Source: Leptospira kanakyensis (GTDB taxonomy: Bacteria; Spirochaetota; Leptospiria; Leptospirales; Leptospiraceae). Taken from it: a stretch of 64,000 nucleotides of DNA. The stretch lies in contig NZ_RQFG01000005.1 in NCBI RefSeq assembly GCF_004769235.1, positions 310,001-374,000 on the forward strand, given 5' to 3'. A program made the translations under genes and the position numbers. Within the stretch, counting starts at the first letter, position 1, and each line of letters begins with the position of its first letter. The notes beneath the pieces are model-generated. The model saw nothing but the letters and a program-made list of their open reading frames with translations. It made no database searches and was not told the origin of the DNA. Positions 27,900-36,974 of the stretch are shown piece after piece.

Positions 27900-29210
27900 A
27901 TGCGTTGGAATTTTTTCGTTTCCTTCCTTTTCTTAGGTTGGTTGTTTTCATGTAACCAGGTGAATCCCAGGGACGAGCTTCTTTTCACGATTGTCAGTGG
28001 ACTTAGTCCGATTGCAACAACCACCATAATTTCGATTCCAACGACAGGTAAGATCAATGTCTCCAGTGCTAGTGTCACTCTCACTTACGGGACACCGCAA
28101 AACTTTGGAATTTCCCTCGTCAGACAACCCACTGCCAATGTTACAATTACTCTCACGTTTACTTCCTCTAAGTTACAAGTAAACGGATCCAACTCTCCAC
28201 TAACAAACGTTCTCACTTTTACACCAGCAAACTATAGTGCTGTCCAAACGGTTAGTTTATCTTCTGCTACACAAATTATAGATTCCTCTAGTCTCAGTGT
28301 CACTGCGAGTAGCACAGACAGCTATTATAACGGAACGAGCGGTTCCATTCCGATCACTCATAGAAACGTCAATATTGTTTATACGGGAAGTTCGTTTATC
28401 TTTCAAGAAGATGTAGTGGCACCAACTCTCACTCCTACGATTAGCTTTTCACATACTTCTTGTTCGGTGGCACCTGCGCTCCCGAACGGCCTTAGTTTAA
28501 ATACAAGCACATGTGTGATTTCAGGAACTCCCACCGATCCGCAAGCAGGAACCACCTATACAGTGACTGCAACCAATGGATCAGAATCGGATGGCGAAAA
28601 TATCACCATTCGCATTGAACCAACCGTATACAAAGTTTTTGTTACCGCAGCAAATTACGACGGCAATTTACAAGGTGCCGCAGCCAATGGTCCTGCTGGG
28701 GCCGACTTAAAATGCAATACCGATGCAAACAAACCTGCGACGGGAACTTACAAAGCCATGCTTACGACCGATGCTGGAGCAAGAAGACCTTGTTCTACTG
28801 ACAATTGTGGTGGTGGCGTCGGAGAAAACACGGATTGGGTTTTCCAATCTGGGCGGATTTACATTCGTGCGAGTGATTCAGCAAGTTTACTCAGTCCCAA
28901 TGCTGCGGGAATTTTACCAGCAGATGGTTCTGGCAATTTTACAACCAATCCTTACTATCTAAACCATTCCTTTGATTCAGGAACTACAAATAAGGAATTT
29001 TGGACAGGGTTTGCTCAAACTAATTATTGGCAAACGGCAACGGCTCAAAATGAAAATAGTTGTAATGGCTGGACGTCGAATGCTACCACATCACCTCCTA
29101 GTAATGGTGGGCGGGTTGGAGCATCCAATAGCACTAATTACACTGCCCTTCGGAATGGAAGTGGTAGGAGTTGTTCCACCTCCTACTACCTGCTTTGTGT
29201 AGAACAATAA
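27900..29210 (+). CDS. DUF1554 lipoprotein with Ig-like domains
   Basis: A 436-residue predicted lipoprotein: signal helix with lipobox FLGWLFSC and a probable acylated Cys at residue 16. Residues about 35-150 form one or two beta-rich Ig-like domains. A putative-Ig (He_PIG-like) segment follows, with ALPNGLSLNTSTCVISGTPT. The C-terminal 190 residues are a DUF1554 domain: VYKVFVTAANYDGNLQGAAA, GPAGADLKCNTDANKPA, YKAMLTTDAGARRPCS, then a Cys-rich ending RSCSTSYYLLCVEQ. DUF1554 is characteristic of Leptospira outer-membrane lipoproteins of unknown ligand. The ATG at 27900 has GGAGGGGG upstream; an in-frame TTG at 27879 lies before that site. Confidence 0.9.
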   Translation: MRWNFFVSFLFLGWLFSCNQVNPRDELLFTIVSGLSPIATTTIISIPTTGKINVSSASVTLTYGTPQNFGISLVRQPTANVTITLTFTSSKLQVNGSNSPLTNVLTFTPANYSAVQTVSLSSATQIIDSSSLSVTASSTDSYYNGTSGSIPITHRNVNIVYTGSSFIFQEDVVAPTLTPTISFSHTSCSVAPALPNGLSLNTSTCVISGTPTDPQAGTTYTVTATNGSESDGENITIRIEPTVYKVFVTAANYDGNLQGAAANGPAGADLKCNTDANKPATGTYKAMLTTDAGARRPCSTDNCGGGVGENTDWVFQSGRIYIRASDSASLLSPNAAGILPADGSGNFTTNPYYLNHSFDSGTTNKEFWTGFAQTNYWQTATAQNENSCNGWTSNATTSPPSNGGRVGASNSTNYTALRNGSGRSCSTSYYLLCVEQ

Positions 29211-29221
29211 AAATTCAAAAA

Positions 29222-29243
29222 GTAACTCACTTACTTTTTTCAC
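29222..29243 (-). repeat. Dispersed palindromic motif, copy 2
   Basis: Read on the minus strand: GTGAAAAAAGTAAGTGAG followed by TTAC. The overlapping stem AAAAAGTAA / TTACTTTTT (loop CTCAC) could also act as a weak intrinsic terminator for the DUF1554 gene. It precedes the hydrolase gene by about 37 bp. Confidence 0.5.
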
Positions 29244-29279
29244 TCGCTTTCCCTAGAAACTAAGTTACAATCTTTCTCC

Positions 29280-30551
29280 GTGATCCAAATCCTTATTAAT
29301 TCCCTAGCCGGGAAAACAGTTTCTCTCACACAAAAAACAACAGACTCCCTACTCAAAGGGGTGCAATTTTTAGTTAAGGGTAGCCTAACCAGTACAGGTG
29401 GAGGACTGGATCTACTTTCCAATGCTTTTTTTTATAAACCGGAATGGAGAGAAGCCCTACAAAAAGCAGGAGTCCAAGTTAAGGAAACTGGTCAAAAATC
29501 CAATGAAAGTTTACAGAAAACGATAGAACAAACCAACCAAGCCTTTGACAAAGCTCTCTTTAAAGTAGAACTTACGGCAAAACAAAGCGATGATATGGTT
29601 TTTGATAATCGAATGGTATCCAGTATTCTTGGAAGTTCACACAATCAAAAATTCAAACTCACTAAAATTGACATGAGTTTCAGGGCTATTGGGAAAGACA
29701 TTACTGCAAAAGAGTCCATTGCTGAATTTAAGGCTTCACAAAAAACGAAATCAGTTCTCTTTCTTCCTGGATTGTTTACTGATGAAACGGTTTGGCAAGA
29801 ACAAACGGTAGAATACAAAGATCGAAAAATTACTTCTCCTGGCCTTGCCACAGATTTACAAGAAGTAGGATATTACCCATTTTATTTACGATACAATCAC
29901 GGACTTCCGATTCATGAAAATGGGAAAAAACTAATGCATCTACTGGATGTATTTTTTAATGAGGATCCAAATGCAAAACCAGATATCATCTGTTACAGTT
30001 TGGGTTGTCTCATCTTTAGGTCTTGCCTCTATCATGCAAAATTAGAAAACAAAGATTGGATTCAAAAGTTTGGAAAAATTGTACTCATTGCCGCACCAAA
30101 CAAAGGTTCGTATTTAGAAAAAATTGGATTTTGGCTCGGATTCTTATTTGAAAAAAGTCCGAATGTAGCTCTGAAAATCATTGGAATGATTGGGAACTTA
30201 CGTAGTGATGCCATCAAAGACTTATCTTTTGGACTGATTCGGAAAGAAGAGAAAGGTTGGATGGAAACCATTTCTGGTTACTTTGGAGAAACCTATTTTG
30301 GTGAGTTGGACGACGTAGATGTTTACCAAGCCTATGCCCTTATGGAAGGGGCAGAAAATCCCTTACAAAACTTTCTCGGAGATGGGATTGTTGAGAAAAA
30401 AAGCCTCACTTATTTAACAGACAAGGTCTTTAACAAAAAAACAAATCAAACTTTGCGAACGCTGGAACTCAACAAACAAAATCATTTTTCCATCATTAGT
30501 GCTAGGCCCCTCATCCATTGGGTGAAGGTAGTTTTTGGTGTGGCATCCTAA
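29280..30551 (+). CDS. Alpha/beta-hydrolase (lipase/esterase-like)
   Basis: A 423-residue protein starting with GTG, with an N-terminal amphipathic helical region (about 1-110; GKTVSLTQKTTDSLLKGVQF) and an alpha/beta-hydrolase domain from about 155. The strand SVLFLPGLFTDETVWQ precedes the nucleophile elbow IICYSLGCLIFRS, in which Ser is the likely nucleophile. The acid is probably in FLGDGIVEKKS and the histidine in NKQNHFSIISARP. There is no signal peptide, so the enzyme should be cytoplasmic or membrane-associated. It is related to GPI-deacylase/lipase-like hydrolases; the substrate is unknown. Confidence 0.8.
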   Translation: MIQILINSLAGKTVSLTQKTTDSLLKGVQFLVKGSLTSTGGGLDLLSNAFFYKPEWREALQKAGVQVKETGQKSNESLQKTIEQTNQAFDKALFKVELTAKQSDDMVFDNRMVSSILGSSHNQKFKLTKIDMSFRAIGKDITAKESIAEFKASQKTKSVLFLPGLFTDETVWQEQTVEYKDRKITSPGLATDLQEVGYYPFYLRYNHGLPIHENGKKLMHLLDVFFNEDPNAKPDIICYSLGCLIFRSCLYHAKLENKDWIQKFGKIVLIAAPNKGSYLEKIGFWLGFLFEKSPNVALKIIGMIGNLRSDAIKDLSFGLIRKEEKGWMETISGYFGETYFGELDDVDVYQAYALMEGAENPLQNFLGDGIVEKKSLTYLTDKVFNKKTNQTLRTLELNKQNHFSIISARPLIHWVKVVFGVAS

Positions 30552-30565
30552 CTATAAGTTTAAAC

Positions 30566-31507
30566 TTAAGTAGCCAAAGTTTCTAAATGTAACTTCACAG
30601 ACTCTGCGAGGGCCCGAAAATCATAACCGCCTTCCAAAAAGGAAATGAGTTTTCCGCTCGCATAAGTATCAGCAATTTTTTTCACTTCCTTTGTAAAAAT
30701 TTCATACGAGGAAGTGGAAAGATTCATACCACCTAACGGATCATTTATATGAGCATCAAATCCTGCTGATACCAAAACAAACTCTGGTTGGAATTTTTCC
30801 ATTTCGCGGTGGATCGAAACAAAATGAGATAAGTATTCCGATTCCCCTGCACCCCGAGCCAAAGGAAGATTGAGAGTGGTTCCAAGCCCTTCATTTCTAC
30901 CTCGCTCATGAGAAGCACCTGTTCCTGGATAAAATGGATATTGATGAAGGGAAACAAAGTAAACCGAATCATCTTCGTAAAACTGGTGTTGGGTGCCATT
31001 CCCATGATGGACATCCCAATCCAAAATCAAAATCCGTTTGATCCCTTTTGATTGTAAATACTTTGCCGTCACAGCAATATTATTAAAAATACAAAATCCC
31101 ATAGCATGGTCTGACTCCGCATGATGGCCGGGAGGACGCACCAATGCCATTCCATTTTTTAAGTTCCCTAAAAGAACTTCATCAGCAAGGTGGAGGCCAG
31201 CACCAACTGCAAGGCTTGCAGCAAGAAACGAATGGGATGAAAAAACTGTATCTCCATCCAAATATCCGGATCCTTTTTCTTCACAAGTACGCCCCACCAA
31301 ACGAACATAATTTGGATCATGAATAGAGGAAATAATGGAAAGTGGAGCCACTTTAAAATCCTTTTTCCATAAAAAGTTTTTTGAAGGTAAATCGGATATA
31401 TGATCAAGAATTGACTCCAATCTTCCATGATTTTCCGGATGGCCAGCACCTGTATTGTGTTTTAGAAATTCTTCATGAAAGGTAATCCCTGTTTTTAATG
31501 ATCCCAC
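30566..31507 (-). CDS. Histone-deacetylase-like amidohydrolase (class II-like)
   Basis: A 313-residue zinc deacetylase of the HDAC/AcuC superfamily, probably acting on acetylated proteins, polyamines or other amides. The hallmarks are HPENHGRLESIL, the catalytic tandem histidines in RPPGHHAESDHAMGFC, the zinc site ILDWDVHHGNGTQHQFYED, the third ligand VSAGFDAHINDPLGGM, and LEGGYDFRAL before the C-terminus. All zinc and charge-relay residues are present. GTG start with GGAGG five bases upstream. It is convergent with the hydrolase gene. A second, distinct homologue is at 45463. Confidence 0.93.
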   Translation of the reverse strand: MGSLKTGITFHEEFLKHNTGAGHPENHGRLESILDHISDLPSKNFLWKKDFKVAPLSIISSIHDPNYVRLVGRTCEEKGSGYLDGDTVFSSHSFLAASLAVGAGLHLADEVLLGNLKNGMALVRPPGHHAESDHAMGFCIFNNIAVTAKYLQSKGIKRILILDWDVHHGNGTQHQFYEDDSVYFVSLHQYPFYPGTGASHERGRNEGLGTTLNLPLARGAGESEYLSHFVSIHREMEKFQPEFVLVSAGFDAHINDPLGGMNLSTSSYEIFTKEVKKIADTYASGKLISFLEGGYDFRALAESVKLHLETLAT

Positions 31508-31574
31508 TTGTCCTCCGCTGGCTGTGAATTATGAGATATCGTTTTGTAAAAAGATTTTGTTTCGTTTTAATGAT

Positions 31575-32138
31575 TTATTGAAACAACATAAACCTTTCAA
31601 TGTAAACAATCATCTCCACAATTTCTGCAATGATACGATCGATTTGTTTTGTGATTTGGTTTTTTTCTTCTGGAGTAATTACCTTGTCCATTCCTGCATT
31701 TCCATAAATTGCATAAAATGTTTTGATATCCGTTGAAAAAGAAGTATTAAACCACTCTTTAAATAACCTTTGTTTCATTTTATATTCCGGTTTGATCGAA
31801 CCCGTGAGTTCCCAAACAGATCCATCCGTAAACCGCAAACGAAGTTCAAACAAACCCCTGTCTTTACGAATGTAGGTTTCCTCGTCGGCAGGTGAAAAAT
31901 CGATTTTACGAAGCATCACAAGAACCAGTAAAATGTTTTCCAAATGTTCTATGAGATTCTTTTTCTCTGATCCGCTAATTTTGGAATCATCTCCCAAATG
32001 TTCTAAATACGATTCACCCATTCCTTGGAAGAGGCGGGAAACTTCCACCATACGGTCTTTAAAATTTTTTGGATCCGATAATTCCTCTGGAAAACGACCG
32101 TAAGATTTCAAATTGAAGTCATTGGAAATTTCTAACAT
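31575..32138 (-). CDS. Hypothetical alpha-helical protein
   Basis: A 187-residue cytoplasmic protein without signal peptide. Two helical regions are visible: about 40-75 (KKNLIEHLENILLVLVMLRK) and about 150-187 (EEKNQITKQIDRIIAEIVEM), with a central beta-like stretch LFELRLRFTDGSVWELTGSI. I recognise no family. The ATG at 32138 is used; a TTG 6 bp upstream is also in frame. Confidence 0.65.
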   Translation of the reverse strand: MLEISNDFNLKSYGRFPEELSDPKNFKDRMVEVSRLFQGMGESYLEHLGDDSKISGSEKKNLIEHLENILLVLVMLRKIDFSPADEETYIRKDRGLFELRLRFTDGSVWELTGSIKPEYKMKQRLFKEWFNTSFSTDIKTFYAIYGNAGMDKVITPEEKNQITKQIDRIIAEIVEMIVYIERFMLFQ

Positions 32139-32224
32139 ACCCAAATTTTCTGAAAGTCAGTCATTTTCGTCAATCGATTCGATTTGTATTTTCCAAACGC
32201 AGTCAAAATCTTGTCATTACTACC

Positions 32225-33184
32225 ATGAAACGACTCACCATCTCCATCCTACTTCTATTTTTCTTCTCCTGCCAATCGACATCCAAAGTGGAAAAAAGGC
32301 AAAATGCAGATTCTTCAGGAACCACACCCGAATTTATCGAAGGGCTTTATATCAATACCAAAACCATACGTGATAAAAAACGTTGGAGTTTGCTTTTTCA
32401 AGTCATGAAAGATGCGGGAATGAATACGGCAGTAGTCGATATCCAACCGCACCCACCAAGTCCAGAACAAGTTGCCGAGGCAAAAGCACTTGGTTTTTAT
32501 ATGGTTGCTCGTGTAGTCAACTTTGAAGGTGGACTTACTGAAAAGACACCTAACACTAACCTGATGATTTCCATTCAAAAGTCAATTCGTAAGGCTTGTG
32601 AATTAGGATTTCCAGAAATTCAATTGGATTACATTCGTTATGCTGATGGCGGAACCAACTTCAGCATGAGTTATGAAAAACGATACGAGTCCATTCTTGG
32701 AATCATCAAAGATCATAAAGAAAAAACCAAAGACAGTTGTTCTAAGGACACTCGTTGGACTGCCGATGTATTCGGGAGAGTGCCATTCATTGAAAATGAT
32801 GTGATTGGACAAAAGGTAGAACCGTTTAGTGAAGAACTGAATGGACTGTATCCTATGTTATACCCTTCGCATTTTTACGGACTGACCAAACGAGTGGCAG
32901 ATCCGTATGGAACAATCAAAGACGGACTTGATCTAACGGTCAAACGCGCCAAACAAGGAACCAAAGCCATCGCTTGGGTGCAAGGTTTCAATATGATGGT
33001 TGGCCCAAGTAAACTAAGTTATACCGACTATATCAAAGTGCAAATGCAAGGTGCAAAAGATTCGCTGGGGCATGGATTCATTGTTTGGAATGCTGGAAAT
33101 GAATACATCGACACAATGACTGCGTACGAAAAATACAAATCCGAACCCACACCCGAACGCCAAAAAGTAAGTAAAAACGATTAA
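32225..33184 (+). CDS. Putative glycoside-hydrolase lipoprotein (DUF4015-like)
   Basis: A 319-residue lipoprotein with signal and lipobox LLFFFSCQS (Cys at 16). The body is a TIM-barrel-like protein of the DUF4015 type: PEFIEGLYINTKTIRDKKRW, AGMNTAVVDIQPHPPSPEQ, ELGFPEIQLDYIRYADGG with an acidic pair, and KAIAWVQGFNMMVGPSKLSY, LGHGFIVWNAGNEYIDTM. The carboxylates in the LDYIR segment are candidates for catalysis, but no activity is established. Expected to be anchored to the outer or inner membrane, facing the periplasm or surface. Confidence 0.8.
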   Translation: MKRLTISILLLFFFSCQSTSKVEKRQNADSSGTTPEFIEGLYINTKTIRDKKRWSLLFQVMKDAGMNTAVVDIQPHPPSPEQVAEAKALGFYMVARVVNFEGGLTEKTPNTNLMISIQKSIRKACELGFPEIQLDYIRYADGGTNFSMSYEKRYESILGIIKDHKEKTKDSCSKDTRWTADVFGRVPFIENDVIGQKVEPFSEELNGLYPMLYPSHFYGLTKRVADPYGTIKDGLDLTVKRAKQGTKAIAWVQGFNMMVGPSKLSYTDYIKVQMQGAKDSLGHGFIVWNAGNEYIDTMTAYEKYKSEPTPERQKVSKND

Positions 33185-33214
33185 CTAAAACGAACTTGGT
33201 AGTTTGTTAAAAAA

Positions 33215-33234
33215 GCGGGAATTTATTTTCCCGC
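33215..33234 (-). terminator. Intrinsic terminator of the foldase remnant
   Basis: GCGGGAA and TTCCCGC (7-bp stem, 6-base loop) followed on the minus strand by six T residues. The stem overlaps the last codons of the foldase remnant. It also lies 30 bp after the convergent lipoprotein gene. Confidence 0.8.
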
Positions 33235-34053
33235 CTCTTCTATGTTCTTTCTTCTGATATAAGCATCTGCTTCTTCTTCAGAACCAAGGAATTGAATTCG
33301 AATTTCTTTGAGTTTCTTTTCTTTTTCAGAAAGCGAAAGACTAGCATTCTCTCTTAAAAATTCCTTTTCTTTCGATTCGTATTTGCTAATTGATTCTTGG
33401 AATTTAGATTCTTTTGCTCTTTCCTCAGCCAAATTGGCAGCACGTTCTTTTCCAAAGTATTTGGTTTCGATACGACTTAAATATTTTTCTTTTTCTTTTG
33501 GATCGGAAATGTTATTGAACTCTTTATCTCGAAGGCTCATTTCCATTTGATAATGGTCGAACTTATCTTCTCTAGAAACAAGAGAATCGTAATACGTCCC
33601 GTATGTCTTTTTCTTTAGGTCTTCAAATTGTTTTACCCGTTGTTCGGCAGGTAAGTTTGCCGATTGTTTGATAAAGTTTTGTGTTCCCTCTAAAAAAGAT
33701 ACTTGAGATTCTTCCATTCCAAAAATCAAATCCGCTTTTTCTCCTAAGACATCTCTACGTTTGGCTTTGATTTTTTCATATAGTTCTACGAAGGATAAGT
33801 CTGTTGGTTGTTCCCATTTTCTATATTCTTCTTCATAACGAAAATAGGATAAAAACAAATCTTTTACTTTTTCTTTATCTGGTGATTCATATTCAGCTTC
33901 TATATAGGCAATGATGGTTGCATTACATTGGTCAGGAGTATAACCTGCTTTACATTTCCTACGGAGTGCCCAAACTTCCCAAACAAAATTTATTTTACCT
34001 GACTTAAGTTCGTCTAACAACTCTAAGTAGGGTTTGGTTCTGTCTTCACGAAA
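33223..34053 (-). pseudogene. Truncated lipase chaperone (foldase) gene
   Basis: The reading frame encodes the C-terminal part of a lipase-specific foldase (LifO/Lif type): helical, charged, with FREDRTKPYLELLDELKSGK, LRRKCKAGYTPDQCNATI and FLEGTQNFIKQSANLPAEQR. Foldases help family I.1/I.2 lipases fold in the periplasm. The lipase lies directly upstream on the same strand. The gene-like sequence ends at 34053, where the inverted duplication begins; the membrane anchor and the N-terminal foldase region are missing, and the only in-frame start is a TTG at 34020 (265 residues). An in-frame stop lies at 34093-34095 inside the duplicated arm. It is probably inactive, unless the inversion is an assembly error. 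Confidence 0.75.
33604..33745. repeat. 142-bp inverted repeat, arm 1 (inside foldase gene)
   Basis: This 142-bp segment of the foldase coding sequence is found again, identical by eye and reverse-complemented, at 34054-34195. The 308 bp between the arms are the remaining 5' part of the foldase. It encodes the GEKADLIFGMEESQVSFLEG portion on the minus strand. Confidence 0.9.
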
Positions 34054-34195
34054 AGGAGAAAAAGCGGATTTGATTTTTGGAATGGAAGAATCTCAAGTAT
34101 CTTTTTTAGAGGGAACACAAAACTTTATCAAACAATCGGCAAACTTACCTGCCGAACAACGGGTAAAACAATTTGAAGACCTAAAGAAAAAGACA
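34054..34195. repeat. 142-bp inverted repeat, arm 2
   Basis: Reverse complement of 33604-33745. On the plus strand it therefore reads the foldase peptide, giving a 71-codon frame at 34034-34249 that is not a gene. Its left end marks the break in the foldase gene, its right end lies in the spacer before the lipase terminator. Confidence 0.9.
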
Positions 34196-34292
34196 AAAAC
34201 GATAACTATGATGATAATAATTTTTTTAAAATCCATTCTGAATGTATAAAAACCTAATGTGGAATAAAAATTTGGAATTGTTTAGGAATAAA

Positions 34293-34318
34293 AAAAGCCG
34301 GATGGATATCCGGCTTTT
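34293..34318 (-). terminator. Intrinsic terminator after the lipase gene
   Basis: AAAAGCCGGAT and ATCCGGCTTTT form a perfect 11-bp stem with loop GGAT, followed on the minus strand by a run of T. It separates the lipase from the foldase remnant. Confidence 0.9.
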
Positions 34319-34329
34319 GTCAGCGGGTT

Positions 34330-35241
34330 TTATAAACCAGCTTTTGCGTTTTTTGCGATGTTTAAGTAGTGACCTTGCACATCATAGTAGTTTTGTCCGC
34401 TCCAAGCCAAGTTTGTAGCTTGTAAGTGGTCAATTCCTGTTGCAAACCAATAAGAAGAAGGTGTTCCTTTCCAAGCTCCCCATTTTTGAGAGTTCAATGG
34501 AACCACACCATCATTACCTCCACCTAAACCATAAAACAATCCACCTGCCCAAGTGATTGGGTGAGTGAGTGCCATGATTGGATGTTGGATAAGATCTGCC
34601 CAAGCCATTTCACTACCGTAAGAGTAGTATTTGATTCCAGATTTGTTAGGTGAGTTTGTGTTAAAAGTCTTCACATAACTTACAGTCAGTGATTTTCCCA
34701 TAGCGATTACGTCTTGAGGACGACCATCACGGTAAACTAGTTTTGCAAGTAGGCTAAGTGCTGAATTTGCGAATGGTTGCAACCAACCTGGAATGACTCC
34801 AAGAACGATGTCAGCCATAGGAGCCCCTTGGTGAAGGGAGTTGATAGTAGTAACAGTTTGTGTTTTTCCGTTAAATCCAAGATTGGATACCATATAACGA
34901 ATGACGAGTCCACCTTGGCTATGGCCCATCAAATGAACCTTAGAACAACCGTTTGCTGTCATCCAAGTATTCACTGAAGCCTGAATTTGGCTCGCACGAG
35001 TAGGAATAGAATTTGTAGCCGAACTTCCAGGAGTGGTGACTTTTGCACCTTGGCTACGAAGATAACCGTCAAGGCCACCCCAATACTTCACGAGTCCACC
35101 AGCTAGGCCTTGTGTATCATCAAAACCAAGAATTCCATGAACGAGTGCAATGCACTGACCATCAAGAGGACCGGCAAACAGACCGGAGGTGGGGACGGAG
35201 AGAAGGGTCGCTAAAAACCCGATTAAAAACTTCTTTTTCAT
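34330..35241 (-). CDS. Secreted triacylglycerol lipase
   Basis: A 303-residue lipase with a cleavable signal peptide (KKKFLIGFLATLLSVPTSGL, cleaved near FAG). The oxyanion region IALVHGILGFDDTQG and the nucleophile elbow VHLMGHSQGGLVIRYM are the classic lipase motifs; the catalytic aspartate is probably in GGGNDGVVPLNSQKWG and the histidine in TGIDHLQATNL. Layout and length match foldase-dependent family I.1/I.2 lipases. A strong AGGTGA ribosome binding site precedes the ATG. Its partner foldase downstream is truncated, so secreted activity is uncertain. Confidence 0.93.
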   Translation of the reverse strand: MKKKFLIGFLATLLSVPTSGLFAGPLDGQCIALVHGILGFDDTQGLAGGLVKYWGGLDGYLRSQGAKVTTPGSSATNSIPTRASQIQASVNTWMTANGCSKVHLMGHSQGGLVIRYMVSNLGFNGKTQTVTTINSLHQGAPMADIVLGVIPGWLQPFANSALSLLAKLVYRDGRPQDVIAMGKSLTVSYVKTFNTNSPNKSGIKYYSYGSEMAWADLIQHPIMALTHPITWAGGLFYGLGGGNDGVVPLNSQKWGAWKGTPSSYWFATGIDHLQATNLAWSGQNYYDVQGHYLNIAKNAKAGL

Positions 35242-35271
35242 ATTTCACCTGAACTTTCTATGTTTTTTTAC

Positions 35272-35302
35272 AATATAAGTTCACATTAGTGACACTAGTC
35301 AA
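35272..35302 (-). promoter_or_regulatory. Candidate lipase promoter
   Basis: TTGACT (35302-35297) and TTATAT/TATATT (35278-35272) with an 18-19 bp spacer on the minus strand, about 30 bp before the lipase ATG. The odd palindrome TAGTG-N-CACTA lies in and beside the spacer. Confidence 0.4.
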
Positions 35303-35606
35303 TAACTTATGGCAACTTTAGGTCAAATGTTTCGAAACAATGTTCATAATTAACGCTGTAAGTTCAGTGCCCCCAACTGAGTAAAAATGACTCTGCAGGC
35401 CATTTTTTTTAGTAGAAGATCTAGTAAGATTGTCATTCGGGAGAAAGGATTGAGGAACCTAGTTCATCCATTTGCAATTTTGGGCTTGGGTTCTATTCGT
35501 AAGCGCTCTGTTCAGGAATCATTTAAAACAATTATTTAGCAAATCGAAAGAAGTGTCGGTTTGTCTTTGAGAATTGAGAAGGCCGATTCGTCGATTCGTG
35601 TAAAAA
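35303..35606. other. Intergenic region between lipase promoter and radA end
   Basis: About 300 bp without a credible gene. The only structure I see is a 12-bp palindrome TGTTTCGAAACA at 35328-35339, upstream of the lipase promoter, which could be an operator. No RNA gene or repeat was recognised. Confidence 0.5.
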
Positions 35607-36974
35607 TTAAAAACCTAACTCTTGTAAGTGTTTTACAGGAATAAGTTCTAAAGAAGAAAAAAGACCTTCTACCTCTTTGAAGTTCCCTTGTGGGATGTAC
35701 ACCTTCGAAATCCCAATGCCTGCCAGTTCTTTCAACCGTAGACTGATTTGCCCCACACTTCTCACTTCTCCCGAAAGTCCCACTTCTCCTAGAAATCCAA
35801 TTTCCCGAGCCACAGGTTTGTCTTTAAACGAAGAAGCAATGGATGCGGCAATGGCCAAGTCGAGACTTGGTTCGTCGATGCTAAGCCCACCAGCAAGATT
35901 GCTGAAGATATCTGATTCGGAAAGAGGGAATCCCAAATACTTCTCTAACACCGCAGAAAGTAAAATCACACGGCGGTTGTCTAAACCTTCTGCCATACGA
36001 CGCGCTTGTCCATAGGATGATTTTGTGACAAGGGCTTGCACTTCCACACCAATGGCACGGGAACCTTCCATCACGGAAGACAAAACACTACCAGATCTTT
36101 CTTCTGATTCAGGAGAGATGAACAAACGATGGCGGTCGAGGACTTGTTTGAGTCCACCAGATACCATTTCAAAAATGGCGGTGTCACCAACGGCACCGAA
36201 TCTGTTTTTGACGGCACGGAGGATCCGGTAATAGTTAAACCGGTCTCCTTCAAAATACAAAACCGTATCAACCAAATGTTCCAAAACTTTGGGTCCGGCA
36301 ATTTGTCCTTCTTTGGTAATATGTCCAATGAGAAAAATGGGAACAGAGGTTCGTTTGGCAGTTTCTAAAAAAATTTGCGAGGACTCTCGAAGTTGGGTGA
36401 TGGTTCCGGCTTGGTTCACCAAACTTTCTTTTAAGATGGTTTGGATGGAATCGACAAAAACAACTTTTGGTTTTAAGTCAGAAATCATTTGCGAAATATT
36501 CTCCGCATACACTTCGGAAGATAACAAAATGTTTTCGGAAGTGACACCCATCCTTTTGGCACGAAGTCCAATTTGGGAAGCAGACTCTTCCCCCGAAATG
36601 TACAAAACCGATCCTTCGTTTGCGATGTTTTTTGCAATTTCTAAAACTAGTGTGGACTTTCCAACCCCTGGCTCTCCACCAACTAACACCAAACTACCTG
36701 GAACAATTCCCCCACCAAGAACCAAATCCAATTCGCTAAATCCTGTTGAAGTGCGAAAGTGAGCATCGCTCACCACAGAACCTATAGATTTAGGATCTGT
36801 GTATTTTCTGTCTTTTGGTTTTTGTAAGATGGGAGAATCAAACCTGCCAGCAGAAGTGTTTGACACTTCTTCAATTTGATTCCATTCCCCACAAGAGGGA
36901 CATTTTCCAGCCCAACGACTGAAACTATCCCCGCAGGACTTACATTGGTATTGCGGGAGTTGTTTTTTTGCCAT
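35607..36974 (-). CDS. radA: DNA repair protein RadA
   Basis: A 455-residue RecA-related ATPase that promotes branch migration of recombination intermediates. The N-terminal zinc finger CKSCGDSFSRWAGKCPSCGE is at 11-30, the Walker A motif GGEPGVGKSTLVLE at 99-112, the RadA-specific KNRFG motif in RAVKNRFGAVGDTAIFEM, and the C-terminal Lon-like domain includes IDEPSLDLAIAASIASSF and GEVGLSGEVRSVGQI. All motifs are intact. The ATG overlaps the stop of the exonuclease gene (TGATG). Confidence 0.98.
   Translation of the reverse strand: MAKKQLPQYQCKSCGDSFSRWAGKCPSCGEWNQIEEVSNTSAGRFDSPILQKPKDRKYTDPKSIGSVVSDAHFRTSTGFSELDLVLGGGIVPGSLVLVGGEPGVGKSTLVLEIAKNIANEGSVLYISGEESASQIGLRAKRMGVTSENILLSSEVYAENISQMISDLKPKVVFVDSIQTILKESLVNQAGTITQLRESSQIFLETAKRTSVPIFLIGHITKEGQIAGPKVLEHLVDTVLYFEGDRFNYYRILRAVKNRFGAVGDTAIFEMVSGGLKQVLDRHRLFISPESEERSGSVLSSVMEGSRAIGVEVQALVTKSSYGQARRMAEGLDNRRVILLSAVLEKYLGFPLSESDIFSNLAGGLSIDEPSLDLAIAASIASSFKDKPVAREIGFLGEVGLSGEVRSVGQISLRLKELAGIGISKVYIPQGNFKEVEGLFSSLELIPVKHLQELGF

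Noticed and set aside
30553..30568. Palindrome TAAGTTTAAACTTA between convergent genes
   Set aside because: Perfect but short and AT-only in flanks; a weak terminator at most, without further support.
34034..34249. 71-codon plus-strand frame identical to part of the foldase
   Set aside because: It is the inverted copy of 33604-33745 and not an independent gene.
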